Shown: one piece after another, positions 6,691-15,387 of the stretch
Position numbering within the stretch: the first letter of the stretch is position 1
Layout: every line of letters starts with the position of its first letter
Source of the DNA: Clostridia bacterium
GTDB lineage: Bacteria; Bacillota; Clostridia; Christensenellales; Aristaeellaceae
NCBI GenBank assembly: GCA_024404245.1
Contig: JAKSQH010000007.1
Location: 1-45,532 of the forward strand
Length of the DNA: 45,532 nt
Reading direction: 5' to 3'
The notes under the pieces: model-generated
Told to the model about the DNA's origin: nothing
The model's input: only the letters and a program-made list of their open reading frames with translations
The model's database searches: none
Program-made: the position numbers and the translations under genes

Positions 6691-7431
6691 ATGCTGAAAC
6701 TGTTCAAATATGAAATGCGCAAAACGCTGACGGCCAAGCTGATCATGCTGGGCCTGTTCGCCGTTCTCGAAGGTTTCTTTCTGTATGAACTTCTGAAAGG
6801 CAACGAGGAGTCCGCGCTGCTCGTAACGCTGCTTGTCGTGATCGCTTCCTTCATCGGCATGTTCTTCATCGGTATCCGCTCAATCGTGACGCTGCATCAT
6901 GATATCAACTCAAAGCAGGGCTATATGCTTTTCATGACGCCCAATTCCAATTACAGGATTCTGGGCGCGAAGGTGCTGGAATTTGTAATATCCGTCCTGC
7001 TCGCCGGTTTTGTGTTTTTCGGCATCAGCCTGCTGGACTGCAAGCTGCTGATGAACAAATTCCCGAAGCTCAGCGACATACAGGATCTGATGGAAATGCT
7101 GAAGCAGGCCGCGGGTTTCAAAATCAGCATTGATCTCACCTCAGCACTCACGTTTGTGTTCCAGACCGTGCTCAGCTGGCTTGAAACCGTTGTTCTCGCG
7201 TTCTTTGCCGATGTGCTTGCCACATCCCTGCTGAAAGGCAAAAAGCTGGGCGGTCTTCTGGCGTTCATTCTCTTTATCGTGCTTTCGGTTCTCACCGGTG
7301 AGCTGGTCTCCCGGATCGCGAATCTGGTTCCGAAGCAGGAGGTTCTGCTCAGATGCGCCGCGGTGCTGGTGATCTGCGTCGGCGTATGGATCGCGACAGC
7401 GCGTCTGATGGAAAAGAAACTGAGTGTCTGA
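6691..7431 (+). CDS. ABC transporter permease, two-gene exporter
   Basis: 246 residues with about six hydrophobic segments (roughly 16-33, 42-63, 92-115, 155-180, 188-205, 220-238). An N-terminal LFKYEMRKTLTAKLI start is typical of ABC-2-like permeases in Clostridia. It lies 14 bases after the ATPase gene with its own AGGAGG site. It should form the membrane channel of the exporter with two copies each of permease and ATPase. The substrate cannot be inferred. No regulator gene (for example GntR/YtrA) accompanies the operon, which is unusual for the Ytr-like class. Confidence 0.82.
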   Translation: MLKLFKYEMRKTLTAKLIMLGLFAVLEGFFLYELLKGNEESALLVTLLVVIASFIGMFFIGIRSIVTLHHDINSKQGYMLFMTPNSNYRILGAKVLEFVISVLLAGFVFFGISLLDCKLLMNKFPKLSDIQDLMEMLKQAAGFKISIDLTSALTFVFQTVLSWLETVVLAFFADVLATSLLKGKKLGGLLAFILFIVLSVLTGELVSRIANLVPKQEVLLRCAAVLVICVGVWIATARLMEKKLSV

Positions 7432-7443
7432 CCCGCGTATGAA

Positions 7444-7472
7444 TTGCAATCCCTGTTGAAGGCGGTTATGAT
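7444..7472 (+). promoter_or_regulatory. GH51 promoter
   Basis: -35 TTGCAA (7444-7449), 17 bp spacer, -10 TATGAT (7467-7472), 45 bases ahead of the ATG. Confidence 0.6.
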
Positions 7473-7517
7473 AGATACAAAGCTGAAAGCCGTAAATCAG
7501 GATCGGAGGAGCTGCTT

Positions 7518-9125
7518 ATGAAAAAATCGCGTATCACCGTCCATCCCTCATTCATCATCGGTGAAATATCCCCGAAGCTGTTCGGCGCTTTTCTGGAACC
7601 GATCGGAAAAATGGTCAACGGAAGCATGTATAACCCGAAGCATCCCACCGCGGATGAAATGGGGCTCAGGCATGACTTTATTGACGGGCTGCGTTCCGCG
7701 GCGCTTCCTTCCGTGCGTCTGCCCGGCGGCAACTTTGTCTCCGGCTGGAACTGGAAGGATTCCATCGGGCCGAAGGAACAGCGAAAGGTTCGTCTGGATC
7801 TCGCCTGGCACCAGTTCATCCCGAATGACGTCGGGCACGACGAGTATCTCCGCTGGGCTGAAATGACCGGAGCTGAAGCGATGTACACGGTTAACCTCGG
7901 CACGGGCACGCTGAGTGACGCGGCGGATATCGTTGAGTATACCAACTTTGCCGGCGGCAGCTGGTGGTCGGACCTCCGCGCGGCCAACGGGCATCCGGAA
8001 CCCTACGGTGTAAAGGTATGGTATCTCGGCAACGAAATGGACGGTCCGTGGCAGATTGCCTCATGGGAAAAGGATCCGCGCGGATATGGCATTCTCGCGC
8101 ATGAAACTTCCAAAGCCATGAAGTTCATCGATCCGACCGTCCGTACAGCCGCGTGTGTTTCCTCTTCGCCGTTTCTCTCGCATTATCCGGACTGGGACCG
8201 TCAGGTACTGGAGGAATGCTACGAAACCGTGGATATGATTTCCATGCATCACTACCATTCCGCGCCTGTCGGAAATATCGCCGGTCTGCTGGCCGGATAT
8301 CAGGCTTTTGAGGACTATATCCGCACGGAGATCGGTCTGTGCGACTATGTAAAAGCGAAGCACCGTCTCAGGCGCACCATGATGCTCAGCTTTGATGAAT
8401 ACGGCTCCATGATGCGCCCCGCCGGCAAAGCCTCACTCGGTATGTGCGGCCGCATGCCGGAGCAGACATTCTACCGGTTTGATCCGGAGCAGACCTACGT
8501 GCGTCATGATCCGGACAACTGGGATGACATGCGTAAATGGCCCGCCGGCGCGGGTGAAATGACGCGTACGCTCGGCACCTGCACCGTATTGCTGACGCTG
8601 CTGCGCCACGCGGACCGCGTGAAGATCGGTTGCGCCACCGGCGGGCTCGGAGATCTGTGCGCGTCGGACCGTGAGCATGTATGGCGCGGCGCCGCGTATT
8701 ATCCGTTTACGCAGATGATGCGCTTCGCGGGCGGCACCTCCCTGCAGGCCGTAACCGACTGCGATCATTACAATGTGGAAGGTTACGCCATTGATGACAT
8801 GAATCAGTATGCCGGCTTTGAAAACGCGGCATATGTCCAGTCCGCGGCCGCTGTCAGCGCGGACGGCACGGAGATGGCCGTCTTTATTCTGAACGCGGAC
8901 TGGGAGGATGAGGGCGAGTTCACACTGGACACCCGCGGCTTCGCCGGCTGGCGGTTTGAAGAACACCTCACCATGTTCTCGGACAATCCTGAAGCGCGCA
9001 ACACCTTTGAGAATCCGAATGTGCTCGTACCCGTGCGCGTAAAGGATACCGTGTGTGAAAAAGGAATCTGTTCGGCAATCCTGCCGAAGCTTTCCTGGAA
9101 TGTTTTCCGCTTTACGAAAGCCTGA
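7518..9125 (+). CDS. GH51 alpha-L-arabinofuranosidase, cytoplasmic
   Basis: 535 residues, no signal peptide. A TIM-barrel with the GH51 acid/base in YLGNEMDG (Glu173) and nucleophile in LSFDEYG (Glu294), spaced as in the well-studied Geobacillus enzyme (Glu175/Glu294). The N-terminal GEISPKLFGAFLEPIG and VRLPGGNFVSGWNW blocks are characteristic of the family, and the C-terminal ~130 residues form the beta-sandwich seen in GH51. It should remove terminal arabinofuranosyl groups from imported arabino- and arabinoxylo-oligosaccharides. Ribosome binding site GGAGG; single-gene unit with its own promoter and terminator. Related enzymes in the window are GH43, GH10, GH3 and GH4. Confidence 0.94.
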   Translation: MKKSRITVHPSFIIGEISPKLFGAFLEPIGKMVNGSMYNPKHPTADEMGLRHDFIDGLRSAALPSVRLPGGNFVSGWNWKDSIGPKEQRKVRLDLAWHQFIPNDVGHDEYLRWAEMTGAEAMYTVNLGTGTLSDAADIVEYTNFAGGSWWSDLRAANGHPEPYGVKVWYLGNEMDGPWQIASWEKDPRGYGILAHETSKAMKFIDPTVRTAACVSSSPFLSHYPDWDRQVLEECYETVDMISMHHYHSAPVGNIAGLLAGYQAFEDYIRTEIGLCDYVKAKHRLRRTMMLSFDEYGSMMRPAGKASLGMCGRMPEQTFYRFDPEQTYVRHDPDNWDDMRKWPAGAGEMTRTLGTCTVLLTLLRHADRVKIGCATGGLGDLCASDREHVWRGAAYYPFTQMMRFAGGTSLQAVTDCDHYNVEGYAIDDMNQYAGFENAAYVQSAAAVSADGTEMAVFILNADWEDEGEFTLDTRGFAGWRFEEHLTMFSDNPEARNTFENPNVLVPVRVKDTVCEKGICSAILPKLSWNVFRFTKA

Positions 9126-9143
9126 ACAACCCGTATATAAAGA

Positions 9144-9186
9144 ATCCGGCGGACACGTTTAGAGCGTATCCGCCGGATCTGTTTTT
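9144..9186. terminator. Terminator after GH51
   Basis: Stem ATCCGGCGGA (9144-9153)/TCCGCCGGAT (9169-9178) followed by CTGTTTTT on the plus strand. Confidence 0.75.
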
Positions 9187-9192
9187 CGTCGT

Positions 9193-9822
9193 TCACTCCG
9201 GAAACGGCAGCCCGATAATATCCTTCAGATCATCAACCGCGAAGCTTGCCCGCGAGCAGTCGATATCCAGCCCGCTGCTTCTGAGAAAGATCGTGCCGGT
9301 GCCGGCGTTCAGCCCGCATTCGATATCAATGGACCGGTCACCGACATAGTATGTTCCGCTCCGGTCCAGCCCGTATTTTTCCACCAGATAACCGACACCC
9401 GCGCCGTCCGGTTTTCGCGGAAAACGGTAACTGCTGTCCACAATCTCCTCAAAGCAGTCCGACATGCCGAGCCCGGTGAAAATATCCCTGCAACCCGGTC
9501 CGCGGTGTGTATATACAAAGCAGCGGAAACGGCCGCACCGCAGCAGTTCGTCCGCGTGCGGCATCGGTCTGATCATCGCCGGGTTCTCCGGAAAACGGCT
9601 CAGGTCACGCAGCATCATCTCCGGATCAAGGCCGTTCTCCTTCGCGATATCCTCAATACACCGTGACAGCCACGTATGCAGCGCCCGTCCGCGGATTTCC
9701 TCCGCGTCGCACGCGACACCGTGCGCCAGAAAGAGCCGGCGCGTCGCGTCGGCAATCGCGGGATAGGAATCAATCAGTGTGCCGTCACAGTCAAAAATCA
9801 GGTTGATCTTATCATTCGTCAT
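9193..9822 (-). CDS. HAD-family hydrolase, phosphoglycolate-phosphatase-like
   Basis: 209 residues. HAD motif I DCDGTLID (Asp11 nucleophile, Asp13 acid/base), a helical cap inserted after it, a motif II region VYTHRGP, a lysine in the PRKPDG segment and motif III/IV YVGDRSIDIECG. The layout is that of subfamily I phosphatases (Gph/PgmB-like) acting on small phosphorylated metabolites. GGAGGA lies 9 bases before the ATG. It follows the YitT-family gene by 44 bases in the same direction and is probably cotranscribed with it. The exact substrate is not readable. Confidence 0.85.
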   Translation of the reverse strand: MTNDKINLIFDCDGTLIDSYPAIADATRRLFLAHGVACDAEEIRGRALHTWLSRCIEDIAKENGLDPEMMLRDLSRFPENPAMIRPMPHADELLRCGRFRCFVYTHRGPGCRDIFTGLGMSDCFEEIVDSSYRFPRKPDGAGVGYLVEKYGLDRSGTYYVGDRSIDIECGLNAGTGTIFLRSSGLDIDCSRASFAVDDLKDIIGLPFPE

Positions 9823-9866
9823 CCGTATACCGTCCTCCGTATCCGGTACCGACGCCGGAAAACGGT

Positions 9867-10751
9867 TCAGGAATTTTTGATCCTTTTGAAGTTACCCACC
9901 GTATCCGTCACCTGCGATATACTGGCAAACGTATCAGGATACCGCTTCAGGATTTCCGTCAGTTTTGTAATCTGGTGCTTGTTGATCACGCATACAAGCA
10001 GTGTTTTGCCTTCATGGCTGAAGCCGCCTTCCGCGTGGATCAGGGTTGTTGTGTGATGCATGGAGGAAATAACCTCCTGCGTGATTTCATCCGGATGGCC
10101 GGTGATCATCTCCACACGTATGGCGTTCCTGCCGCCCTGCAGGATTCTGTCCGAGGTATAGGTGGTCAGCGAGCAGTAGACAATGCACAGAATAACGGGC
10201 TCAATGCTGAAATCATATACGAAATAACTGATGCACGCCACCGCGGTATTCAGCACAAAGGAGATATGCGTCAGTGAATAGGCGGGCTTCTTTTTGTGGA
10301 TGAAAGCGGATATGAAATCCATTCCGCCCGTGCTGCCGCCCGCTTTAACGCTTTCGCCGTAGATAAAGCCGTTCACCACACCGGCGGCAAAGGGTGCCAG
10401 GAGCGTGCTCCGTCCGTCATCCGTATGATAAACGAGGCGGCGCACATCAATGATATTGTTCTGCAGGAGCAGCAGCACAACGGAAAAAACAATCACGTTC
10501 ACCGTCGTGAGCGCGGCGAATTTCCGGTCAACAAACAGGAACGCGAGAATCGCGAGCGGGATGTTGATAATCAGCGTGGTATAACCCATGCTGAAATGAA
10601 ACACATACTGCGCCATCGTCGCCAGACCGTTGAGCCCCGCCGGCGCGAAAGCGTTGTTCAGAATGAATATCTGGTAATTGAAAGCCATCAGCGCGGCCAG
10701 CGCCGCGACCGCGGCATACTGCCCGGCCGCATGCCGGATTTTTTCCGTCAT
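9867..10751 (-). CDS. YitT-family membrane protein (YitT_membrane plus DUF2179)
   Basis: 294 residues: about five to six membrane segments in the first 190 residues, with the GESVKAGGSTGGMDFI block typical of the family, then a soluble C-terminal domain of about 85 residues (GKTLLVCVINKHQITKLTEIL) of the DUF2179 type. The family is widespread in Bacillota and of unsettled function, with suggestions of ligand-gated transport or regulation. A clear -10 TATAAT lies on the minus strand at 10795-10790; the -35 is weak. It is followed by the HAD phosphatase gene in the same direction. Confidence 0.88.
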   Translation of the reverse strand: MTEKIRHAAGQYAAVAALAALMAFNYQIFILNNAFAPAGLNGLATMAQYVFHFSMGYTTLIINIPLAILAFLFVDRKFAALTTVNVIVFSVVLLLLQNNIIDVRRLVYHTDDGRSTLLAPFAAGVVNGFIYGESVKAGGSTGGMDFISAFIHKKKPAYSLTHISFVLNTAVACISYFVYDFSIEPVILCIVYCSLTTYTSDRILQGGRNAIRVEMITGHPDEITQEVISSMHHTTTLIHAEGGFSHEGKTLLVCVINKHQITKLTEILKRYPDTFASISQVTDTVGNFKRIKNS

Positions 10752-10953
10752 CTCAGCATACTCCTTGCTTCAGTTCATCAGGTTGCCGGATTATAGCAAT
10801 CTCTGTTCATCATTTATCAGAATTATATCGCGTTTACAGCACAGCCGTCAAACCCAAAATGATGCCGCCGGAACGAAAAATCCCGTACGCGTTCTGAATT
10901 TTCATTATTATTGTTCAAATTGATATTTTTTTCACAAAACATGTCCGAAAACG

Positions 10954-10982
10954 TTGTATTCCTGTGTTTCGGGGCGTATAAT
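10954..10982 (+). promoter_or_regulatory. Phosphofructokinase promoter
   Basis: -35 TTGTAT (10954-10959), 17 bp spacer, -10 TATAAT (10977-10982). Confidence 0.7.
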
Positions 10983-11014
10983 GCACAGGTACCACGATGA
11001 GAAGGAGTCCGGCT

Positions 11015-12202
11015 ATGAGCGGTAATCTTGTAATCATGCACGGCGGCGGACCTACTGCCGTTATCAATTCATCCCTTTACGGCGCGATCAGGCAGGCGCA
11101 GAACGCGTCTGAAATCGATAAAGTATATGTCGCCGTCAGCGGAACCGGCGGTCTGATGAAGGAGCAGCTGTTTGATGTATCGGATTATCCCGATGAAAAG
11201 CTGCGCGGTTTGCTGTCCAGCCCTTCCTCCGCCATCGGCTCATCCCGTGACGCGCTTGAAAATGATGAATATGAAGCCATGCGAAAGGTTCTGCTCAAAT
11301 GGAACATCCGTTATGTGCTGATGAACGGCGGTAACGGCACCATGGATACCTGCGGCAAGCTGCAGGCACATGTTAAGAATGACGGCATCAATGTCATCGG
11401 CATCCCGAAAACGATGGATAATGACCTGAACATAACCGATCACGCTCCCGGTTTCGCCAGCGCCGCCCGTTACATGGCAGGCACCATCGGCGAGCTTTGC
11501 TGTGATATTGCCGGTCTGCCGCACACCATCGTGATTGTTGAGGCGCTCGGGCGCAACGCCGGCTGGGTCACCGCGGCGTCCGCCCTCGCGAAGGACAGTT
11601 ACGGTCAGGGGCCGGATCTGATCTACCTGCCGGAGCGTCCATTCAGTGAAGAAAAATTCCTGCAGGATGTAAAAGCGCTGTATGACAGAAAAGGATGCGG
11701 TGTCATCGTTGTCAGCGAAGGTCTCGTCGCTGAAGACGGCAAGCCGGTCGTGCCGCCCGTACTGCAGATCGGCCGCGCGGTGTACTACGGCGATGTGTCC
11801 GCTCATCTCGCCAACCTGATTACCAAAGAGCTGCAGTATAAAACACGCAGTCAGAAGCCCGGGCTGGGCATCCGTGCCTCCATCGCGTGGCAGAGCAGTG
11901 TGGACCGGGATGAAGCTGAAATGTGCGGCCGTGCCGCCGTGGACGCAGTTGTCGCCGGTGAAACCGCCAAAATGGTTGCCATCCGCCGGCTGAGTGACGC
12001 GCCTTACCGCAGTGAAACCTTCCTTACGGATATCCGCGATGTTATGATGACTGAGCGCAAGATGCCGGAAGAATATATCAATGACGAAGGCAACGGCGTA
12101 ACGGAAGCCTTCCTGAACTACGTCCGTCCGTTGCTGGGTGATCCCCTGCCGAAGCTCATTGACCTGCGTGAGGATTATCTGAAAAGTATTGAAACCGTAT
12201 AA
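11015..12202 (+). CDS. 6-phosphofructokinase of the PPi-PFK-like group, phosphoryl donor uncertain
   Basis: 395 residues, longer than the ~320 of bacterial ATP-PFK and typical of the PPi-type clade. Key motifs: GGGPTAVINSS near the N-terminus, GGNGTMD (105-111) and PKTMDND (131-137, catalytic Asp pair). The residue equal to Escherichia coli position 104 is Gly (G108), as in ATP users, while the residue equal to 124 is Lys (K132), as in PPi users. In characterised PFKs Asp104/Lys124 gives PPi use, and Gly104 can restore ATP use. The donor is therefore open. It phosphorylates fructose 6-phosphate in glycolysis. GAAGGAG (11001-11007) sets the start; an in-frame ATG six codons upstream precedes it. 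Single-gene unit. Confidence 0.9.
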   Translation: MSGNLVIMHGGGPTAVINSSLYGAIRQAQNASEIDKVYVAVSGTGGLMKEQLFDVSDYPDEKLRGLLSSPSSAIGSSRDALENDEYEAMRKVLLKWNIRYVLMNGGNGTMDTCGKLQAHVKNDGINVIGIPKTMDNDLNITDHAPGFASAARYMAGTIGELCCDIAGLPHTIVIVEALGRNAGWVTAASALAKDSYGQGPDLIYLPERPFSEEKFLQDVKALYDRKGCGVIVVSEGLVAEDGKPVVPPVLQIGRAVYYGDVSAHLANLITKELQYKTRSQKPGLGIRASIAWQSSVDRDEAEMCGRAAVDAVVAGETAKMVAIRRLSDAPYRSETFLTDIRDVMMTERKMPEEYINDEGNGVTEAFLNYVRPLLGDPLPKLIDLREDYLKSIETV

Positions 12203-12232
12203 GCCTGAATAACCCGTTATCCGGGGCACAAG

Positions 12233-12258
12233 AAAAGCGGACTCGCGCGTCCGCTTTT
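12233..12258. terminator. Bidirectional terminator after phosphofructokinase
   Basis: AAAAGCGGAC (12233-12242), loop TCGCGC, GTCCGCTTTT (12249-12258). It works for the convergent LUD gene as well. Confidence 0.75.
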
Positions 12259-12274
12259 GTCATGTCCGTCATGC

Positions 12275-12904
12275 TCAGAATCCGAGATCCTCATTGACCA
12301 GAATCACATGAACACGCCCCGTATGCCGTTCGTAACGGGTAATCAGAAACTGGCAGCAGATTGTATCCGGGTTTTTGCAGTTCATGCACGATCCTGTCCG
12401 GGCACACGGTGTGCTCAGCCCGAAACGCTGCGCGTTGATCACGGCCGCCTCGTTGCGCGCGCGCTTCATCGCGTGGTCGACATCTTTCGTCACCTTGTTC
12501 ATCCCTACAATCAGCACCAGCTTCTTCGGTCCGTAAGCATACGCGGATACACGGTTGGAGTTGCCGTCAATATTGACCAGCACCCCGTCCTCCGTAATCG
12601 CGTTGGCGCTGCCGAGATACACATCCGCCTGATAGGCGGACAGCTCCGCCGCGCGTTTATCGGCGACCTTCCCGCGGTCGATGTAATCATAGTTACCGTC
12701 AATCACAGCCTGTTCCAGCCCGATTTCGGTCACGGACACGGAGCCGCCCTTCGTCACGATGCTGCCTTCCGGAATCAGTTCAAGCGCTTTTGCCAGCGCT
12801 TCTTCCTTCGTCCGCGCGTAATATCCGGACATATTCCGGGATTCCAGCCCTTTGATGACCTTTTCGGCCAGAAGATCATTTCTCTTTACACGGTTCGGAT
12901 CCAT
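12275..12904 (-). CDS. LUD-domain (LutC/YkgG-like) protein
   Basis: 209 residues. The body contains the LUD-domain pattern KGGSVSVTEIGLEQAV...ADVYLGSANAITEDGVLVNIDGN and VGMNKV, shared by lactate-utilisation proteins LutC/YkgG. The C-terminus has a Cys cluster (PCARTGSCMNC and TICC) seen in the short stand-alone LUD proteins of Clostridia. No lutA or lutB neighbours exist, so a role in lactate oxidation is not supported by context. Start chosen at the ATG 8 bases after GGGAGG; the frame extends 20 codons upstream across the promoter, which argues against the longer form. Confidence 0.83.
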   Translation of the reverse strand: MDPNRVKRNDLLAEKVIKGLESRNMSGYYARTKEEALAKALELIPEGSIVTKGGSVSVTEIGLEQAVIDGNYDYIDRGKVADKRAAELSAYQADVYLGSANAITEDGVLVNIDGNSNRVSAYAYGPKKLVLIVGMNKVTKDVDHAMKRARNEAAVINAQRFGLSTPCARTGSCMNCKNPDTICCQFLITRYERHTGRVHVILVNEDLGF

Positions 12905-12940
12905 ATAAGTTTTCCTCCCGTACACGTATACTTTCTTTAC

Positions 12941-12969
12941 ATAATACATGCTGAAAGCCGGCATTGCAA
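12941..12969 (-). promoter_or_regulatory. LUD gene promoter
   Basis: Minus-strand -35 TTGCAA (12969-12964), 17 bp spacer, -10 TATTAT (12946-12941), located between helD and the LUD gene. Confidence 0.6.
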
Positions 12970-12985
12970 ACGTTTTTTCACAGTG

Positions 12986-15178
12986 TTATTCCAGCAGTTC
13001 CGTCACAGGGCCGCGGCTCAGCACGGTCAGCCGATGAAGCGGACGTGTCAGCAGCACATACAGCACACGGTCATGGAACTCGTCATCCGGGAAATTCGCG
13101 GCGGAAGCGTCACACAGCACCACGCAGTCAAACTCCATACCTTTGACCATGGACGCGGGCAAGATCAGCACACCGCCGTGATACTCGCTGTCGCCTTCCT
13201 TCATCAGGCACACCGGCAGTCTGTCCTTCAGCTTTTTGTAAAGCGCGTCGGCCTGCTTCCGGGTTTTCTCAATCAGGGCGATGCTGTGATATCCGTCCGC
13301 CAGGTATCCGTTCACCTGCTTTTCAATTTCACCGATCCGTTCGTTCTCTGTATTCACAGTGATCATCCGCGGCTTTTCGCCGTGGCGCAGCACAGGTTCA
13401 CCTTCGGATACGCCGGGTATCGGATATCTGGCGGCGGTTTTCCCGGCCAGTTCCATAATCTCCATCGTGGAGCGGTAGCTGACCTTCATCTCGCACAGGG
13501 TACCTTGTCCGCCGAATACCGGTTCCGTCCAGCTTTCCCAGGTACGGATGCCCTCATCCGCGTGTATACCCTGATGCAGGTCGCCGACCAGTGTAAACGT
13601 TGCCGTGGGATGATACCGTTTCAGCACTGCCAGCCGGAACGGGCTCAGGTCCTGACATTCGTCCACTACAATATGCTTGATCGGTTCCGCCTTTATCCCG
13701 TACGCGGCGGCACAGATCAGCAGTACCGGAGCCAGATCCTCCGCGCGGATAACCTTTCCGCCGGCATACCCGGCAGTCGCCTCATAGGTTTCCCGGTCCC
13801 ACTGTTCCAGAAACCGCAGATACAGTTCCACCGGATCCGGGATTACGAACAGGCGCGGCCATTGCTTCAGGAACTCCGTTTTCTTCTGTTCAATCTCCTC
13901 AAACCGCCTGTCGCGCGCGGCGAAAAGCCGTGTCGCGCTCCCGCGGCGCTCAGGTCCGTCCGGCATCGTATTCAGCAGGATGTTCAGCCGGTCCTGTGTC
14001 ATGGCTTCATAGCGTTCGCGCAGCTTATCACACAGGGCAGTCACGCGCCTTTTTACAGGTTTTTTCAGTTCCTCCGCGCGCCGGTGAACCGGATAATGGC
14101 TGTACTGAACCAGGAACATATTCTCCAGTTCCTTCCGCCCGATCACTTCAAACGGACCCATCATCAGCCCGTCTTCCGGCAGTACGCGTTCAGGCAACGC
14201 CTCCAGATACGCGTCCAGCGCGTTCAGCATTTCCAGAGAACCCTTCCTCCGCACCGGCACCGCACGCCGCTCACGCTCCCCGCTGTCAATCGTCAGGTTT
14301 TCCTCCAGCCGGTCCGACACGCGGTACTTCGGAAAAACCTTACCCGCGGTCTTTACACACCAGTCCGCGAAGGTTGTCTGCCGTACGCGTTCCACACCCA
14401 GGTCGGGCAGCAGCTGTGAAATATAGGACAGGAACAGCGGGTTAGGCGCCAAAATCATCATGTTTTCAGGATGCAGTACATCCTGACGCGCGTACAGCAG
14501 ATACGCGATCCTGTGCAGCGCTACGGTCGTCTTGCCGCTGCCGGCGATTCCCTGCACCATCAGGTTGGTGTTCAGCGTCTGCCGGATCACCCGGTTCTGC
14601 TCCGCCTGAATCGTGGTTACGATTTCCTTCAGCCTGTCGGAAGAAACCGATCCCAGCACATCCTGCAGATATGCCTCCTGTGACACAAGGCCGCTGTCAA
14701 ACAGGCTGATCAGCTCCCTGTCACGCACGGTCAGCATGCGTTTGAGCGTCAGCTCGCCTGCCACACGCCCGTCCGGCGCTTCGTAGTCCACTCTTCCGAG
14801 CTGTCCGGAATAATACAGGTTCGCCACGGGGGAACGCCAGTCCACAACCACAGGATCCGCGTTCGTCCCCAGCACGCCCCAGCGACCGAGATACCATGTT
14901 TCCGGTTTTTCGCCGTCCGGCAGAAAATCCAGATGCGCGAAATACGCCTGGCCGGCCGCAAGCTCAAGCTTATGAAGATGATCCAGCCGGATCAGTGCAA
15001 TCTGCTGATCAACTTCCGTATCAACCGAGGAGATGTCGACCTTCACGCTTGCGTCTTCCCCGTCGGCAAGATGCAGCAGGGCGCGCGTCTCACGCGTTGC
15101 TTTGTCGATTTCGTCACGGGTCCTCTGCAGATGTTCATACTCCCGTCTGCCGTCCGGGTGGTTGGGTAATTGCGTCAT
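12986..15178 (-). CDS. helD: HelD-type RNA polymerase-recycling ATPase
   Basis: 730 residues. An N-terminal coiled coil (about 10-80), a 1A domain with Walker A QGIAGSGKTT (209-218), a central insertion, then IVVDECQDLSPF (Walker B) and the 2A domain with KVSYRST and KGMEFDCVVLCDA motifs, ending in VLLTRPLHRLTVL. HelD enters the RNA polymerase channels and releases stalled polymerase from DNA; members of the family can protect against rifamycins. Superfamily 1 helicase motifs are present but HelD proteins are not processive helicases. AAAGGA lies 9 bases upstream of the ATG. Its leader contains a terminator (see next entries). Confidence 0.92.
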   Translation of the reverse strand: MTQLPNHPDGRREYEHLQRTRDEIDKATRETRALLHLADGEDASVKVDISSVDTEVDQQIALIRLDHLHKLELAAGQAYFAHLDFLPDGEKPETWYLGRWGVLGTNADPVVVDWRSPVANLYYSGQLGRVDYEAPDGRVAGELTLKRMLTVRDRELISLFDSGLVSQEAYLQDVLGSVSSDRLKEIVTTIQAEQNRVIRQTLNTNLMVQGIAGSGKTTVALHRIAYLLYARQDVLHPENMMILAPNPLFLSYISQLLPDLGVERVRQTTFADWCVKTAGKVFPKYRVSDRLEENLTIDSGERERRAVPVRRKGSLEMLNALDAYLEALPERVLPEDGLMMGPFEVIGRKELENMFLVQYSHYPVHRRAEELKKPVKRRVTALCDKLRERYEAMTQDRLNILLNTMPDGPERRGSATRLFAARDRRFEEIEQKKTEFLKQWPRLFVIPDPVELYLRFLEQWDRETYEATAGYAGGKVIRAEDLAPVLLICAAAYGIKAEPIKHIVVDECQDLSPFRLAVLKRYHPTATFTLVGDLHQGIHADEGIRTWESWTEPVFGGQGTLCEMKVSYRSTMEIMELAGKTAARYPIPGVSEGEPVLRHGEKPRMITVNTENERIGEIEKQVNGYLADGYHSIALIEKTRKQADALYKKLKDRLPVCLMKEGDSEYHGGVLILPASMVKGMEFDCVVLCDASAANFPDDEFHDRVLYVLLTRPLHRLTVLSRGPVTELLE

Positions 15179-15197
15179 GTGCTGTTCCTTTCTTCAG

Positions 15198-15255
15198 AGG
15201 GGCAAAAAAAGCCCCTGCCGATTCGGTATTGAATCTCGCAGAGGCTTACATGCAT
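15198..15255 (-). promoter_or_regulatory. helD leader attenuator with terminator hairpin and nested short frames
   Basis: On the minus strand AAGCCTCTGC (15247-15238) and GCAGGGGCTT (15218-15209) form a 10-bp stem with an inner GATTC/GAATC stem, followed by a run of seven T (15210-15204): an intrinsic terminator between promoter and gene. AGGGGC (15216-15211) can instead pair with GCCCCT (15203-15198). A four-codon frame ATG ATA TGC ATG TAA starts at 15260. A 26-codon frame starts at 15255, runs through the terminator and ends in a TGA that overlaps the helD ATG. Confidence 0.7.
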
Positions 15256-15279
15256 ATCATCGCAAGCGTGTGGAATGGA

Positions 15280-15308
15280 ATCATATCAGCCCTGATGTTT
15301 TCTGTCAA
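15280..15308 (-). promoter_or_regulatory. helD promoter, consensus -35
   Basis: Minus-strand TTGACA (15308-15303), 17 bp spacer, TATGAT (15285-15280). The start point would be near 15273, giving a leader of about 95 bases. Confidence 0.8.
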
Positions 15309-15387
15309 GAGTTTTTTCGGCACCGGACGGAAAACCGGGCAAAGCAACATGACGCGAAGGGGTCCCGCGGGCTGAAATCTTTCTGTC

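Noticed and set aside
12257-14419. 720-codon plus-strand open frame
   Set aside because: It is antisense to helD and the LUD gene; the His/Arg-rich sequence is typical of a shadow frame in GC-rich coding DNA.
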